Assembly (NCBI GenBank): GCA_902765395.1 | Contig: CACWZP010000014.1 | Span: 16,555-80,554 of the forward strand | Origin: an uncultured Eubacteriales bacterium | GTDB taxonomy: Bacteria > Bacillota > Clostridia > Christensenellales > Aristaeellaceae | DNA: 64,000 bases | Direction of reading: 5' to 3' | Shown here: positions 16,999-26,275 of the stretch, piece after piece | Layout of the letters: every line of letters begins with the position of its first letter | How positions within the stretch are numbered: position 1 is the stretch's first letter | The notes under the pieces: model-generated | Databases searched by the model: none | Seen by the model: the letters and a program-made list of their open reading frames with translations, nothing else | Told to the model about the DNA's origin: nothing | Made by a program: the position numbers and the translations under genes

Positions 16999-19380
16999 AT
17001 GAAGAAGAAAGTGCTCGCGGGGATCGGAATAGCGCTGCTGGTGGCGCTGGCGGCGTTCATCTGGCGGCTGGATTTACCCCACTGGCAGAAGCTGGATCTG
17101 TCGAAGATTACGGACATGCCCGGCACCACCACGGTATTTGCCGCAAACGGCGAGGCCGTCGGCGCGCTGCACGGCGGCGAGAACCGGGTCTGGGTGCCGC
17201 TTTCAGAGATTCCAACGGATGTGCAAAACGCCTTCATCGCGGCGGAAGACCTGCGCTTCTATCGGCACAACGGCGTGGATCTGTATCGGCTGTTCGGCGC
17301 GCTTTGGCAGGACATCCGCACCTTCAGCTATGCCCAGGGCGCTTCCACCATCACCCAGCAGCTGATCAAGCTGACCCACCTGACCCAGACCAAGACACTG
17401 TCCCGCAAGGCCCAGGAGATCGCGCTGGCGCTGCAGCTGGAGCGGAAGCTGGAGAAGGAGCGAATATTGGAGGCCTATCTGAACGCGGTGTACTTCGGCC
17501 ACGGAGCTTACGGCGTGGAGGCCGCTGCCAACGCCTATTTCGACAAGCCCGCCTCCGAGCTGACCCTGGCGGAGGGCGCGCTGCTGGCGGGGGTCATCAA
17601 GTCCCCCAGCAACTACGCGCCGCATCTGCACCCGGACAAGGCGGTGGCGAGGCGCAACACCATCCTGGACACGATGTATGAAAACGGCTTCATCACGGAG
17701 AGCCAGCGCGCGCAGGCGCGGGGCGAGGCTTTGAACCTCGCAATGAGAGATGACGATACCCACTTTGCCTGGTACATGGACGCGGTGCTCGCGGAGGCGT
17801 CGGAGGCGCTGGGGCTCACCGCCGACGAGGTGATCTCCGGCGGATATCGCGTGTATACGGGCCTGGATGCCGCCATGCAGGGCGTGGTGGAGTCGCTGTT
17901 TGCGGACGCCGGTAACTTCCCCGCCGGCGCAGACGACGGCACGCCGGTGCAGGCCGCGCTGGTGGCGCTGGACACCGGAAGCGGCGAGATCAGCGCCGTG
18001 GTCGGCGGCAGGAGCTACGACGTTCGCCGGGGACTGAACCGGGCCACCCAGATGCTGCGGCAGCCGGGCTCCGCATTCAAGCCGGTGTCCACCTATGCCG
18101 CCGCCGTGGATGCCTTCGGCTATGTGCCCTCCTCCATCGTGGACGACACGCCCCGCACGTTCACCGGCGGATATGCCCCCGGAAACGCCGGCGGGGCCAG
18201 CTACGGCAGGGTGACGCTGCGGCAGGCGCTGTCACGGTCGCTGAACATCGCCACGGTGTCCCTGGCGGAGGAGATCGGAACGCCCGCTCTGCGCAACTAT
18301 GCCCAGCGCTTCGGCCTGCCCTTGCCCCCGGAGGACGCGAACCTGTCCCTGGCGCTGGGCAGCCTCACCTACGGCGTCTCCCCGACCCAGCTCGGCGCGG
18401 CCTACTGCGCGCTGGCCAACGGCGGCAAGCGGGTTTCGGGCCACACCATCCGCTCCATCGAGGACAACGAAGGCCGCCTCGTGTATGAAGCGGAAGTGAA
18501 AGGCGCTCGCGCCGTCAGCCCGGAGACAGCCTATATGCTCACGGATATGCTCAAGACCGCCGCCGGCAGCGGCAGCGCCAGGGCCCTCTCGGCGTGCGGG
18601 GTTCCCGTGGCCGGAAAGACCGGCACCGTGGCCGAGAATGGCGGCGGCACAAGGGACATCTGGACGGTGGCCTATACGCCGGACATCGCCGTATCGGTCT
18701 GGATGGGCTACGACAGTCCGGACGAGGCCCATCGCCTGCCCTCTGATCAGGGCGGCAGCGGCTACCCGGCGCGGCTGTGCGCGGCGTTCCTTAAGGACGT
18801 ATCATCAGAATTGGACGGCACAGACTTTGCGCGGCCCGCAGGCGTGCGCACGGCGCTTCTGGACGCGCTGGCGTTGGAAAACGACCAGCAGGCCCTGCTC
18901 AGCACGGAAAAGACCCCGGCGGAGTACACCGTCCGGGAGCTGTTCCGGGCGGGTGCACTTCCAACGGCTTTCTCCGAGAACTGGGTGTCTCCGAAACCCG
19001 TTCCGGATTTCCGACTGCTGACCGCCACCGGCGAGATGCCCGTGCTGGCCTTCACCGTCCAGGAGAGCACGGCGGAATACGCGATCCTGCGCACTGTGAA
19101 CGGTGAGAGCGCGGAGCTTGCGGCGCTTTCCGGCGCGCTCGGCGAGGAGATCCGGTTCGTCGACGACACGCTGGACCTGTCCCAGCGCGCGGAATACACC
19201 CTCCTGCCCCGAAACGCGCTGCTGCACGCCCAGGGCGAGCTGTTGAGCGGCCCCGTCGCTGGCCCGGTGAATTACGCCCCCGACGGGCTTTTGAACCAAA
19301 TAATGGGCGTCGGCGCGGCCGAAGCCACACCGACGCCCGCCGAGATCGAATACGACCCGGATCAGTCGCTCTTTACCTGA
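16999..19380 (+). CDS. Class A penicillin-binding protein (transglycosylase/transpeptidase)
   Basis: Bifunctional peptidoglycan synthase of the PBP1A type, 793 aa from the ATG at 16999, which puts a membrane anchor at residues 4-23. The glycosyltransferase family 51 part has AAEDLRFYRHNGVD, GASTITQQLIK and ALQLERKLEK. The transpeptidase part has the serine motif GSAFK, the SLN triad element and KTG in AGKTGTVAE. The C-terminal 100 residues have no recognised motif. The start is not strongly defined, since only a weak GGGA precedes it. The 3' end overlaps the convergent clpC by 19 bases. Confidence 0.93.
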   Translation: MKKKVLAGIGIALLVALAAFIWRLDLPHWQKLDLSKITDMPGTTTVFAANGEAVGALHGGENRVWVPLSEIPTDVQNAFIAAEDLRFYRHNGVDLYRLFGALWQDIRTFSYAQGASTITQQLIKLTHLTQTKTLSRKAQEIALALQLERKLEKERILEAYLNAVYFGHGAYGVEAAANAYFDKPASELTLAEGALLAGVIKSPSNYAPHLHPDKAVARRNTILDTMYENGFITESQRAQARGEALNLAMRDDDTHFAWYMDAVLAEASEALGLTADEVISGGYRVYTGLDAAMQGVVESLFADAGNFPAGADDGTPVQAALVALDTGSGEISAVVGGRSYDVRRGLNRATQMLRQPGSAFKPVSTYAAAVDAFGYVPSSIVDDTPRTFTGGYAPGNAGGASYGRVTLRQALSRSLNIATVSLAEEIGTPALRNYAQRFGLPLPPEDANLSLALGSLTYGVSPTQLGAAYCALANGGKRVSGHTIRSIEDNEGRLVYEAEVKGARAVSPETAYMLTDMLKTAAGSGSARALSACGVPVAGKTGTVAENGGGTRDIWTVAYTPDIAVSVWMGYDSPDEAHRLPSDQGGSGYPARLCAAFLKDVSSELDGTDFARPAGVRTALLDALALENDQQALLSTEKTPAEYTVRELFRAGALPTAFSENWVSPKPVPDFRLLTATGEMPVLAFTVQESTAEYAILRTVNGESAELAALSGALGEEIRFVDDTLDLSQRAEYTLLPRNALLHAQGELLSGPVAGPVNYAPDGLLNQIMGVGAAEATPTPAEIEYDPDQSLFT

Positions 19381-21830
19381 CCGGCCAGCGCCAGCTCCCG
19401 GTCGTCGTTCTCCACCGGCGTGAACGCCAGCTTGTCGCCCTCCCGCACCACGCGCACATGGTCGCCCAGGCGGATCCTGCCCAGCAGGATCTCCTCGCTC
19501 AGGGCGTCCTCCACCATGCGCTGGATGGCCCTGCGCAGGGGGCGAGCGCCGTACTGGATGTCGGTGCCGGAGCTGCTGATGAGCCCCAGGGCGGAATCGT
19601 CCACGTCCAGCGAGATGCCCCGCTCGGACAGCCGGTCGCACACCTGCTTCAGCAGCAGCCGGGCGATTTCGTCGATCTCTGCCTGCTCCAGCGCATGGAA
19701 CACGATGATCTCGTCCACGCGGTTCAGGAATTCGGGCCTGAAGATGTTCTTCACCTCGCCCATGATGTTTTCCTTCATGGACTCATAGGTCTTTTCGCCG
19801 TCCTCCGCGCCGCCGAAGCCCAGGCTGCGCTGCTTGCGCAGGGTATGCGCGCCGGCGTTGCTGGTCATGACGATCACGGTGTTCTTGAAATCCACCACCC
19901 TGCCCTGGCCGTCTGTCAGCCGACCGTCCTCCAGGATCTGCAGCAGGATGTTGAACACGTCCGGGTGGGCCTTTTCCACCTCGTCCAGCAGGATCACGGA
20001 ATAGGGCTTGCGGCGCACCTTTTCGGTCAGCTGGCCGCCCTCGTCGTAGCCCACGTAGCCGGGCGGGGAGCCGATCATTCGGGACACGGAGTGCTTCTCC
20101 ATGTACTCGGACATGTCCACGCGGATCATGCTGTCCTCGTCGCCGAACAGCGCCTCCGCCAGCGCCTTGCACAGCTCCGTCTTGCCCACGCCGGTGGGGC
20201 CCAGGAAGATGAAGGAGCCGATGGGTCGGTTGGGATCCTTCAGGCCCGCCCGTGCCCTGCGGATGGCCCGGGCCACGGATTTCACGGCCTCCTCCTGGCC
20301 GATGACCCGCTCGTGCAGGATCGCCTCCAGGTTGATCAGCCGGCTGGATTCGTCCTCGGTGATGCGGGACACGGGGATGCCCGTCCACGCGCCGACGATC
20401 TGGGCCACTTCTTCCTCGCCCACGATCTCCACCTTGCTGTTGCGGCTGTGCTCCCACTCGCTCCTGAGCCGGGACATCTCGTTCTGCAGTTCCTTCTTGC
20501 GGTCGCGCAGGTGGGCGGCCTTCTCGAAGTCCTCGTGGGCCACGGCTTCCTCGGTCTCCTTGTTCAGCGCGTCCAGCTTTGCCTGCTGGGCCTTCATGTC
20601 CGGCGGCGCGGTGAAGGCCTTGATGCGCACCCGGGAGGCGGCCTCGTCGATCAGGTCGATGGCCTTGTCCGGCAGGCAGCGGTCTGAGATATACCGGTCG
20701 GACAGGTACACCGCCGCGGTGATGGCCTCATCGGTGATGCGCACGCGGTGGTGCGCCTCGTAGCGGTCCCGCAGGCCCTTCAGGATATCCACGGATTCCT
20801 CGCGGGTGGGCTCACCCACGTTCACCGGCTGGAAGCGGCGCTCCAGCGCGGCGTCCTTCTCGATGTGCTTGTGGTACTCGTTCAGCGTGGTGGCGCCGAT
20901 GCACTGCATCTCGCCCCGCGCCAGGGCGGGTTTCAGGATGTTGGCGGCGTCGATGGCCCCCTCCGAGGCCCCGGCCCCGCAGATGGTGTGCAGCTCGTCG
21001 ATGAAGAGTATGACGTTGCCCGCCTTCTTGATCTCGCCCATGGCGTTCTTCAGGCGCTCCTCGAACTCGCCGCGATACTTCGCCCCCGCCAGCATGCTGG
21101 CCAGGTCCAGCGACACCACGCGCTTGCCCCGCAAGATCTCCGGGATATTGCCCTCGACGATCAGCTGGGACAGCCCCTCCACGATGGCGGACTTGCCCAC
21201 GCCCGGCTCGCCGATGAGCACGGGGTTGTTCTTGCGGCGGCGGGAAAGGATCTGCACGATGCGCTCGATCTCGCCCGCGCGGCCTACTACGGGGTCCAGC
21301 TCGCCGCCCTTGGCCAGGGCCGTCAGGTCATGGGAAAACTGGTTCAGCGTGGGCGTATCGGCGCCCTGGCCGTCCTGGGGCGCGGTCTCTTCGTCCGTGC
21401 CTGTGAGGATGTGCAGCAGCTCGTCCCGGGCCTTGGACAAATCCAGCCCCATCTTGATGAGCACGTGGGCGGCCACGCCCTCCCGCTCGCGCATCAGCGC
21501 CAGCAGGATGTGCTCGGTGGACACATAGTTCTGCTTCAGTTCCCGGGCTTCGCGGGTGCTCTGCTCCAGCACCTTCTTGGTGCGGGGCGTCAGCGTCATC
21601 TGCTTGCCCTGGGCGTTTTCATCGCCCATGCCGAGGATCTGGATGATCTCGTTGCGCGCGGATTCCAGCGTGATGCCCTTCAAAACGGGCACAGCCCCGC
21701 CGGGCTCGGTCAGCACGCCCAGCAGCAGATGCTCCGTGCCCACATAAGTCCGGCCCAGCCTTGCGGCCTCCTGTTGAGCGGCCAGCAGCGCCCGCTGCCC
21801 CCGCTCGGTGAATTTCGCCATATATGCCAT
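19362..21830 (-). CDS. clpC: ATP-dependent Clp protease ATP-binding subunit ClpC
   Basis: Hsp100 unfoldase that feeds ClpP, and with McsB degrades arginine-phosphorylated proteins. The 822 aa protein has the Clp-N domain (FTERGQRALLAAQQEA), NBD1 with GEPGVGKSA, a middle coiled-coil/UVR segment (AVAHEDFEKAAHLRDRKKEL), and NBD2 with GPTGVGKTE. The ATG at 21830 is chosen for its GGAGG site. It is the last gene of ctsR-mcsA-mcsB-clpC. Its stop lies 19 bases inside the convergent penicillin-binding protein gene. Confidence 0.97.
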   Translation of the reverse strand: MAYMAKFTERGQRALLAAQQEAARLGRTYVGTEHLLLGVLTEPGGAVPVLKGITLESARNEIIQILGMGDENAQGKQMTLTPRTKKVLEQSTREARELKQNYVSTEHILLALMREREGVAAHVLIKMGLDLSKARDELLHILTGTDEETAPQDGQGADTPTLNQFSHDLTALAKGGELDPVVGRAGEIERIVQILSRRRKNNPVLIGEPGVGKSAIVEGLSQLIVEGNIPEILRGKRVVSLDLASMLAGAKYRGEFEERLKNAMGEIKKAGNVILFIDELHTICGAGASEGAIDAANILKPALARGEMQCIGATTLNEYHKHIEKDAALERRFQPVNVGEPTREESVDILKGLRDRYEAHHRVRITDEAITAAVYLSDRYISDRCLPDKAIDLIDEAASRVRIKAFTAPPDMKAQQAKLDALNKETEEAVAHEDFEKAAHLRDRKKELQNEMSRLRSEWEHSRNSKVEIVGEEEVAQIVGAWTGIPVSRITEDESSRLINLEAILHERVIGQEEAVKSVARAIRRARAGLKDPNRPIGSFIFLGPTGVGKTELCKALAEALFGDEDSMIRVDMSEYMEKHSVSRMIGSPPGYVGYDEGGQLTEKVRRKPYSVILLDEVEKAHPDVFNILLQILEDGRLTDGQGRVVDFKNTVIVMTSNAGAHTLRKQRSLGFGGAEDGEKTYESMKENIMGEVKNIFRPEFLNRVDEIIVFHALEQAEIDEIARLLLKQVCDRLSERGISLDVDDSALGLISSSGTDIQYGARPLRRAIQRMVEDALSEEILLGRIRLGDHVRVVREGDKLAFTPVENDDRELALAGQVKSD

Positions 21831-21845
21831 GGATTACCTCCGGTT

Positions 21846-21873
21846 CAGGGATTAGGGATCAGGGATTAGGGAG
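21846..21873. repeat. Tandem duplication of a 14-bp unit
   Basis: CAGGGATTAGGGAT at 21846-21859 is followed directly by CAGGGATTAGGGAG in the 55-base gap between mcsB and clpC. No function is apparent. Confidence 0.7.
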
Positions 21874-21885
21874 CAGAAACAGCGG

Positions 21886-22911
21886 TTATTCCGCCACCAG
21901 TTCCTGCAATTCTTCCCTCAATATCTTCGCCCGCAGGATCTCGGACTCCCTCGGGCTGATCAGCTTGCCCGCGCGCACCCCCAGGGAGCCGGGCTGCACG
22001 TCCATCATCAGCGTGTCCAGCCCCGGCAGCGGTGCGTGCAGATAGCCCATGCTGGCGGCGTAGCGGATGTCGGAATAGCGGCGCATGAACTCGTTGGCGC
22101 TCATCAGCCGCGCATACATCAATTCTCCCCAGGAGCGCATCAGCCTATCCTGCAGCTGGAGCATGTCCTTCTTTTCTGTGCTCTCGCGCATGTTGCGCTC
22201 GTGCTCCACGATCTGGCCGGTGGCGGCGGAGAGTGCGCGGATCACGTCCTCCTCGCTGCGGCCGAGGGTGGCCTGGTTGGAGAGCTGGTAGAGATTCCCC
22301 TGGGCCTCGGTGCCCTCGCCGTAGAGCCCGCGGATGGTCAGGCCCAGCTTGGCGATGGTCTGCATCACCGCGCCCATCTGGCCGCCGCCGGCGATGGCCG
22401 GCAGGTGCAGGATCACGCTGGCGCGCATGCCGGTGCCTGTGTTGGCCGGGCAGGCCGTCAAAAAGCCCCATTGATGGTCGAAGGCGAAGGGATAGCGCTT
22501 CTCCAGCGCCTCGTCCAGCCGCAGGGCCATCTCCGCCGACCGCTCCAGCTGGAGCCCGGGCAGCAGGCCCTGGAAGCGCACGTGATCCTCCTCGTTCAGC
22601 ATCACCGATACCGTGCCTGCCGACGACACCATGGCCGCCGAACGGTTCACGAATTTCAGCAGGTCATAGCTGATCAGGTGGTGCTCCACCAGGCGCGAGC
22701 GGGCGTCCTCCTCCATCTCGCTCATGCGCAGCAGCGTGAACGCCGCGCCGTTCTCCGTCTTGAACACCGCGTCGGCGGTGCGCTCGATCACCTCTTCGGC
22801 GTATTCCGGCGTCAGCTTCGGGGAGAAGGGCAGATCCTCATAGTTGCGGGAGAGCCGGACGCGGCTGGAGATGACCACGTCCTGATCCGGCGCGAGCACA
22901 TACTCATACAT
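21886..22911 (-). CDS. mcsB: Protein-arginine kinase McsB
   Basis: Phosphagen-kinase-fold enzyme that phosphorylates arginines, marking proteins for ClpCP and inactivating CtsR. The 341 aa protein starts at the ATG at 22911 (MYEYVLAPDQD), eight bases inside the mcsA end. It shows the SSRVRLSRN substrate/nucleotide loop, CPANTGTGMRASV around the conserved cysteine, and the C-terminal RDxxRPA-like docking region is represented by LISPRESEIL. Normal size for the family. Confidence 0.95.
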   Translation of the reverse strand: MYEYVLAPDQDVVISSRVRLSRNYEDLPFSPKLTPEYAEEVIERTADAVFKTENGAAFTLLRMSEMEEDARSRLVEHHLISYDLLKFVNRSAAMVSSAGTVSVMLNEEDHVRFQGLLPGLQLERSAEMALRLDEALEKRYPFAFDHQWGFLTACPANTGTGMRASVILHLPAIAGGGQMGAVMQTIAKLGLTIRGLYGEGTEAQGNLYQLSNQATLGRSEEDVIRALSAATGQIVEHERNMRESTEKKDMLQLQDRLMRSWGELMYARLMSANEFMRRYSDIRYAASMGYLHAPLPGLDTLMMDVQPGSLGVRAGKLISPRESEILRAKILREELQELVAE

Positions 22912-23491
22912 CGTCCTCACTCCCCTCTTCACCTTCAAGCCGCTCCGGCGGGCGCACCCGGATGTCCTGCTCCCGGCGCTCCAGCTGGGCGTTCAGCGCG
23001 CGGATGGTATCGCGCAGCTTGGCGGCCTGCTCGTATTCCTCGTCTGCGATGGCCTTTTGCAGCTTCTGCTTCAGACGGTCGATGTTCATGCGGATGGACG
23101 TGCCGCTGTGCACGCCTCCGGGCACGCGCCCAGCGTGCTGGGTGTTGCCGTGCACCCGCTGCAGAAGCGCCGTCATGGGCGTCTTGAAGGCCTGGTAGCA
23201 GGCCGCGCAGCCCAGCATGCCGCACTTCTGGAATTCGCCGTAGGTCATGCCGCACTGCTCGCAGACCAGGTCGTCGTATTCCGTGTCCCGGCGCTCCTGT
23301 TCCTGGCCGCCGGGCTTGTTCTCCAGTATGCTGTTGAGTATGCCGGCCAGGTTGGAAAAGTCCAGACCCGGCAGCTGCTTCTGGTGCCTCGCCATGCAGG
23401 CCGGGCACAGGTTCCGCTCCACGCGATCGCCGTTGATGATCGTCATCAGGTGGAACTTCGCGGGCCGGATGCCGCAATCCTCACACATCAT
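22904..23491 (-). CDS. mcsA: McsA, zinc-finger activator of McsB
   Basis: Cytoplasmic activator of the arginine kinase. The 195 aa protein has paired CxxC motifs: MMCEDCG at the N-terminus, LCPACM, and VCEQCG followed by CGMLGCAACY. A C-terminal UVR motif (DEEYEQAAKLRD) is the type that binds ClpC partners. Two ATGs lie in tandem; the first (23491) is eight bases after AGGAGGG and overlaps the ctsR stop region. The gene ends with an acidic tail that overlaps mcsB. Confidence 0.95.
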   Translation of the reverse strand: MMCEDCGIRPAKFHLMTIINGDRVERNLCPACMARHQKQLPGLDFSNLAGILNSILENKPGGQEQERRDTEYDDLVCEQCGMTYGEFQKCGMLGCAACYQAFKTPMTALLQRVHGNTQHAGRVPGGVHSGTSIRMNIDRLKQKLQKAIADEEYEQAAKLRDTIRALNAQLERREQDIRVRPPERLEGEEGSEDDV

Positions 23492-23963
23492 GGCGCTTGC
23501 CCTCCTCCAGATTCTTGAATACTTGCACCAGCATGTTCCTGAACACCGCCGCCCGCAGCACATCCTTGGCGCTGATGGGCAGGGCCAGGGCGTTCCGGGA
23601 CACGGCGGCGCGCATCAGCGCGGCCTCGCTGTCCGTCACCATATCCCGCTCCCGCAGGTTGGAGATGATGGCGACGGCGGTCTCCTCGTCCACGGAGTTG
23701 CCCACCCGGTTCAGAAGTATGTTCAAAAGGTTGGGCTCGCCCCTGGTCTGCATGCGCACGATGCGCACATAGCCGCCGCCCCCGCGCCGCGATTCGATGA
23801 TATAGCCGTGGTCCACGGAAAAGCGGGTGGCCAGCACGTAGTTGATCTGCGACGGCGCGCAGCCGAAATGCTGGGCCAGTTCGTTGCGCCGAAGCTCAAC
23901 ATGGGCGTCCTCGGTCATCAGATCCTTTATGAAATGCTCGATGCTATCGCTCAACTGAGCCAT
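23481..23963 (-). CDS. ctsR: Transcriptional repressor CtsR
   Basis: Winged-helix repressor of class III heat-shock genes. The 160 aa protein starts at the ATG at 23963, six bases after AAGGTG; a GTG nine bases upstream is less likely. The N-terminal DNA-binding part is AQLSDSIEHFIKDLM and the wing is ESRRGGGGYVRI, with the tetraglycine loop whose flexibility senses heat in Bacillus. It is the first gene of the operon and is autoregulated through the box at 23978-23994. McsB and ClpC, its known inactivators, are encoded downstream. Confidence 0.96.
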   Translation of the reverse strand: MAQLSDSIEHFIKDLMTEDAHVELRRNELAQHFGCAPSQINYVLATRFSVDHGYIIESRRGGGGYVRIVRMQTRGEPNLLNILLNRVGNSVDEETAVAIISNLRERDMVTDSEAALMRAAVSRNALALPISAKDVLRAAVFRNMLVQVFKNLEEGKRHDV

Positions 23964-23977
23964 ATTTATCACCTTCT

Positions 23978-23994
23978 ATTGACCATCTTTGACT
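23978..23994 (-). promoter_or_regulatory. CtsR operator
   Basis: On the minus strand AGTCAAA-GAT-GGTCAAT matches the CtsR consensus RGTCAAA-NAN-RGTCAAA at all but the last base. It begins immediately after the -10 hexamer of the ctsR promoter, where binding would block initiation. Confidence 0.85.
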
Positions 23995-24023
23995 ATTATA
24001 GCGCATGGAAGTCGAAAATGCAA
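23995..24023 (-). promoter_or_regulatory. Sigma-A promoter of ctsR-mcsA-mcsB-clpC
   Basis: TTGCAT (24023-24018) and a perfect TATAAT (24000-23995), with a 17-base spacer, read on the minus strand. Confidence 0.8.
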
Positions 24024-24040
24024 GAGGGAATTTTTAAATG

Positions 24041-24069
24041 AAAAAGGCAGCGTGTCGCGCTGTCTTTTT
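24041..24069 (-). terminator. Rho-independent terminator of mtnN
   Basis: A seven-base stem (GGCAGCG with CGCTGTC, one G-T pair) at 24046-24064 is flanked by A5 and T5, so it can act in both directions. It ends the mtnN transcript and isolates it from the ctsR promoter. Confidence 0.75.
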
Positions 24070-24081
24070 GCGTTGCAGGCG

Positions 24082-24771
24082 TTATCCCCTGTCCTTCAGA
24101 TACCGCATCAGCACCCGGGCGGAGTTGTCCGCCGCCACCGGCAGGAACTGGTAGAACTCCACCTGGTGCTCGCCGTCAGTGCTGTCGGAGATGGCCCGGA
24201 TCACGGCGCACTTCACGCCGTTGTTGAAGCAAACATGGGCGATGGCCCCGGCCTCCATCTCGCAGGCCTCGGCGCCGAACATCTTTACCAGCCGGGTCTT
24301 GGTGTCGGCGTCGGAGATAAACTGGTCGCCGGAGGCCAGCTTCGCGGGCACGGCGTGCACGCCCTCCGCCTCGCAGGCGCGGAGAATGGCGGAAGCGACG
24401 TCCGGGTCGCAGGGAAAGGGCTCGCCGTTCGTCTCGTTGAAGAAAGCGGGCGGGTCGCCCACGGCGGTGGTGTCGAAGTCATGCTCCACCACGCCGGTGC
24501 CCACGGCGATATCGCCGATGTCCAGCCGCTTGGACAGGCTCCCGGCCACGCCGGAGTTGACGATCAGCTCCGGGGCGTATTTTAGTATCATCGTCTGGGC
24601 GCATATGGCGGCGTTCACCTTGCCCACGCCGGCCATGCCGATCACAACGTCCTGGCCCACGAGTTTGCCACTGACAAACGCCAGCCGACCGATCTGTTTC
24701 GTCACGGGGTTTTCGATATTGGCTTTCAGCTTTTCTGCCTCGATGTCCAAAGCACAGATAATTCCGATCAT
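24082..24771 (-). CDS. mtnN: 5'-methylthioadenosine/S-adenosylhomocysteine nucleosidase
   Basis: Cleaves methylthioadenosine, S-adenosylhomocysteine and 5'-deoxyadenosine to adenine and a sugar product; the last is a by-product of the many radical SAM enzymes encoded nearby. The 229 aa protein begins IGIICALDIEAEKLK with the conserved acid, has GVAGSL, the ribose-binding EMEAGAIAHVC and the catalytic aspartate in RAISDSTD. The usual D(K/G)A(D) after RAIS is changed to DSTD. It is 15 bases downstream of ispDF. Confidence 0.95.
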   Translation of the reverse strand: MIGIICALDIEAEKLKANIENPVTKQIGRLAFVSGKLVGQDVVIGMAGVGKVNAAICAQTMILKYAPELIVNSGVAGSLSKRLDIGDIAVGTGVVEHDFDTTAVGDPPAFFNETNGEPFPCDPDVASAILRACEAEGVHAVPAKLASGDQFISDADTKTRLVKMFGAEACEMEAGAIAHVCFNNGVKCAVIRAISDSTDGEHQVEFYQFLPVAADNSARVLMRYLKDRG

Positions 24772-24786
24772 AACATGCTCCTGTAT

Positions 24787-25944
24787 CTATTTGTACAACA
24801 GTGCCACGGCCTGGGCCGAGATGCCCAGCCCCTCCCCCTCGAAGCCCAGCCTCTCGGTGGTGGTGGCCTTCACGTTCACCCGGGACGGGTGGATGCCCAG
24901 CCCCGCGGCGACGCTTGCCTTCATTTGATCCATGTATCCCGCCAGCTTGGGCCGCTGCGCCACGATGGTCACGTCCGCATTGCCCACGCTGTAGCCCGCG
25001 GCGCGCACCTTCTCCATGACCACTGCCAGCAGCTTCATGGAGTCCGCGCCCTTGTAGGCCGGGTCGGTGTCTGGGAAGTGGCGGCCGATGTCGCCCTCGC
25101 CCAGCGCCCCCAGCAGCGCGTCCATCAGCGCGTGCACGGCCACGTCCGCGTCGGAATGGCCGTCCAGGCCCTTTTCATAGGGCACGTCCACGCCGCAGAG
25201 GATCAGCCTGCGTCCCTCCACCAGCCTGTGGACGTCGTAGCCCTGGCCGATGCGCACCTCCGGCGGCTTCGGCCCGTTCAGCGCCTCAAAATCCGCTTTC
25301 GTGGTCAATTTGCGGTTCGCCTCCGCTCCCGGCGCGCCCACGAGGCGCACGCCTTTATAGTAATGCTCGAACAGCATGGCGTCGTCGGTGACGGGCAGGT
25401 CCTCCGCCTGCGCCCGCTCGTGGGCCGCCAGGATCCTGCGGTAGTCGAAGGACTGGGGCGTCTGTACCGCCCGCAGGCTGTCCCGCTCAAGCGAGGTCAC
25501 CGCACCATCCGGGCCAACCTGCTTGATGGTGTCCACCACGGGCGTTGAGATCACGCCGCTGCCGTATGCTTTTGCGGACTCAAGCGTGGCGACGATCACG
25601 TCCGACGTTACGAAGGGCCGTGCGGCGTCGTGAATGGCGACGATTTCGCAGTCCTCCGGCAGGGCCCTCAGCCCGCTGTACACCGAATCCCGCCGGGTCG
25701 CGCCGCCGCGGGCGATGGCCTTCACCAGCGGGAAGGGGCCCTCGCGCCGCTCAAGGTCTGTCCAGGCGGCCATGTCGCTTTCTGAGAGCGCCAGCGCCGC
25801 GCCGTCAAAGCGCCCGCAGGCCTGGAAGGCGTCCAGGCATCGGGAGAGCACCGACCGGCCGTCCAAGGGCCAGAAGGCCTTGTTCATGCCAAGGCCCGCC
25901 CGCTCGCCCCGGCCGGCGGCCACGATCACCGCCCAGGTGCTCAT
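24787..25944 (-). CDS. ispDF: Bifunctional IspD/IspF isoprenoid (MEP pathway) enzyme
   Basis: Fused MEP cytidylyltransferase (residues 1 to about 225) and MECDP synthase (about 230-385) of isoprenoid synthesis. IspD is recognised from VIVAAGRGERAG, HDAARPFV and LRAVQTPQSF. IspF is recognised from GYDVHRL with the metal-binding D and H, LDGHSDADV and EGDIGRHFPDTD. Fusion is known in several bacterial groups and is uncommon but not unique in Clostridia. The start overlaps the rqcP stop by four bases. Confidence 0.96.
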   Translation of the reverse strand: MSTWAVIVAAGRGERAGLGMNKAFWPLDGRSVLSRCLDAFQACGRFDGAALALSESDMAAWTDLERREGPFPLVKAIARGGATRRDSVYSGLRALPEDCEIVAIHDAARPFVTSDVIVATLESAKAYGSGVISTPVVDTIKQVGPDGAVTSLERDSLRAVQTPQSFDYRRILAAHERAQAEDLPVTDDAMLFEHYYKGVRLVGAPGAEANRKLTTKADFEALNGPKPPEVRIGQGYDVHRLVEGRRLILCGVDVPYEKGLDGHSDADVAVHALMDALLGALGEGDIGRHFPDTDPAYKGADSMKLLAVVMEKVRAAGYSVGNADVTIVAQRPKLAGYMDQMKASVAAGLGIHPSRVNVKATTTERLGFEGEGLGISAQAVALLYK

Positions 25945-26240
25945 ACCTTCGCGCGGTACATGTCCGCAGCATCCTGCTTTGCCGCGTGCTCGGCGATGGA
26001 CAGGATCTCATATTCGCTGTATTTCTCGCCGAAGCGAATACCCAGCACGTCGCCCACCTTCACGTCCGTGCCTGGCTTGGCCTCCTTGCCGTTCACGGTG
26101 ACGTGGCCGGTGGAGCAGGCGTCGTTGGCGACGCTGCGGCGCTTGATGATGCGGGAAATCTTCAGGAACTTGTCCAGGCGAATGGCATCCGGAGCGTCGC
26201 GCTCCACGGGCTTCTTCGCCTCCATGGCCTTCCTGCTCAT
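25941..26240 (-). CDS. rqcP: S4-domain RNA-binding protein RqcP (YabO-like)
   Basis: Small S4-domain protein (99 aa). The YabO/RqcP type binds the 50S subunit with RqcH and promotes alanine tailing in ribosome quality control (family knowledge). The S4 core is RLDKFLKISRIIKRRSVAN followed by GHVTVNGK. A GGAGG site precedes the ATG at 26240. Its place after yabN/mazG and hup matches the Bacillus yabN-yabO neighbourhood. Confidence 0.88.
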   Translation of the reverse strand: MSRKAMEAKKPVERDAPDAIRLDKFLKISRIIKRRSVANDACSTGHVTVNGKEAKPGTDVKVGDVLGIRFGEKYSEYEILSIAEHAAKQDAADMYRAKV

Positions 26241-26275
26241 AGTTCGTTGCCTCCAAACGGTTTATAAATCACAAC

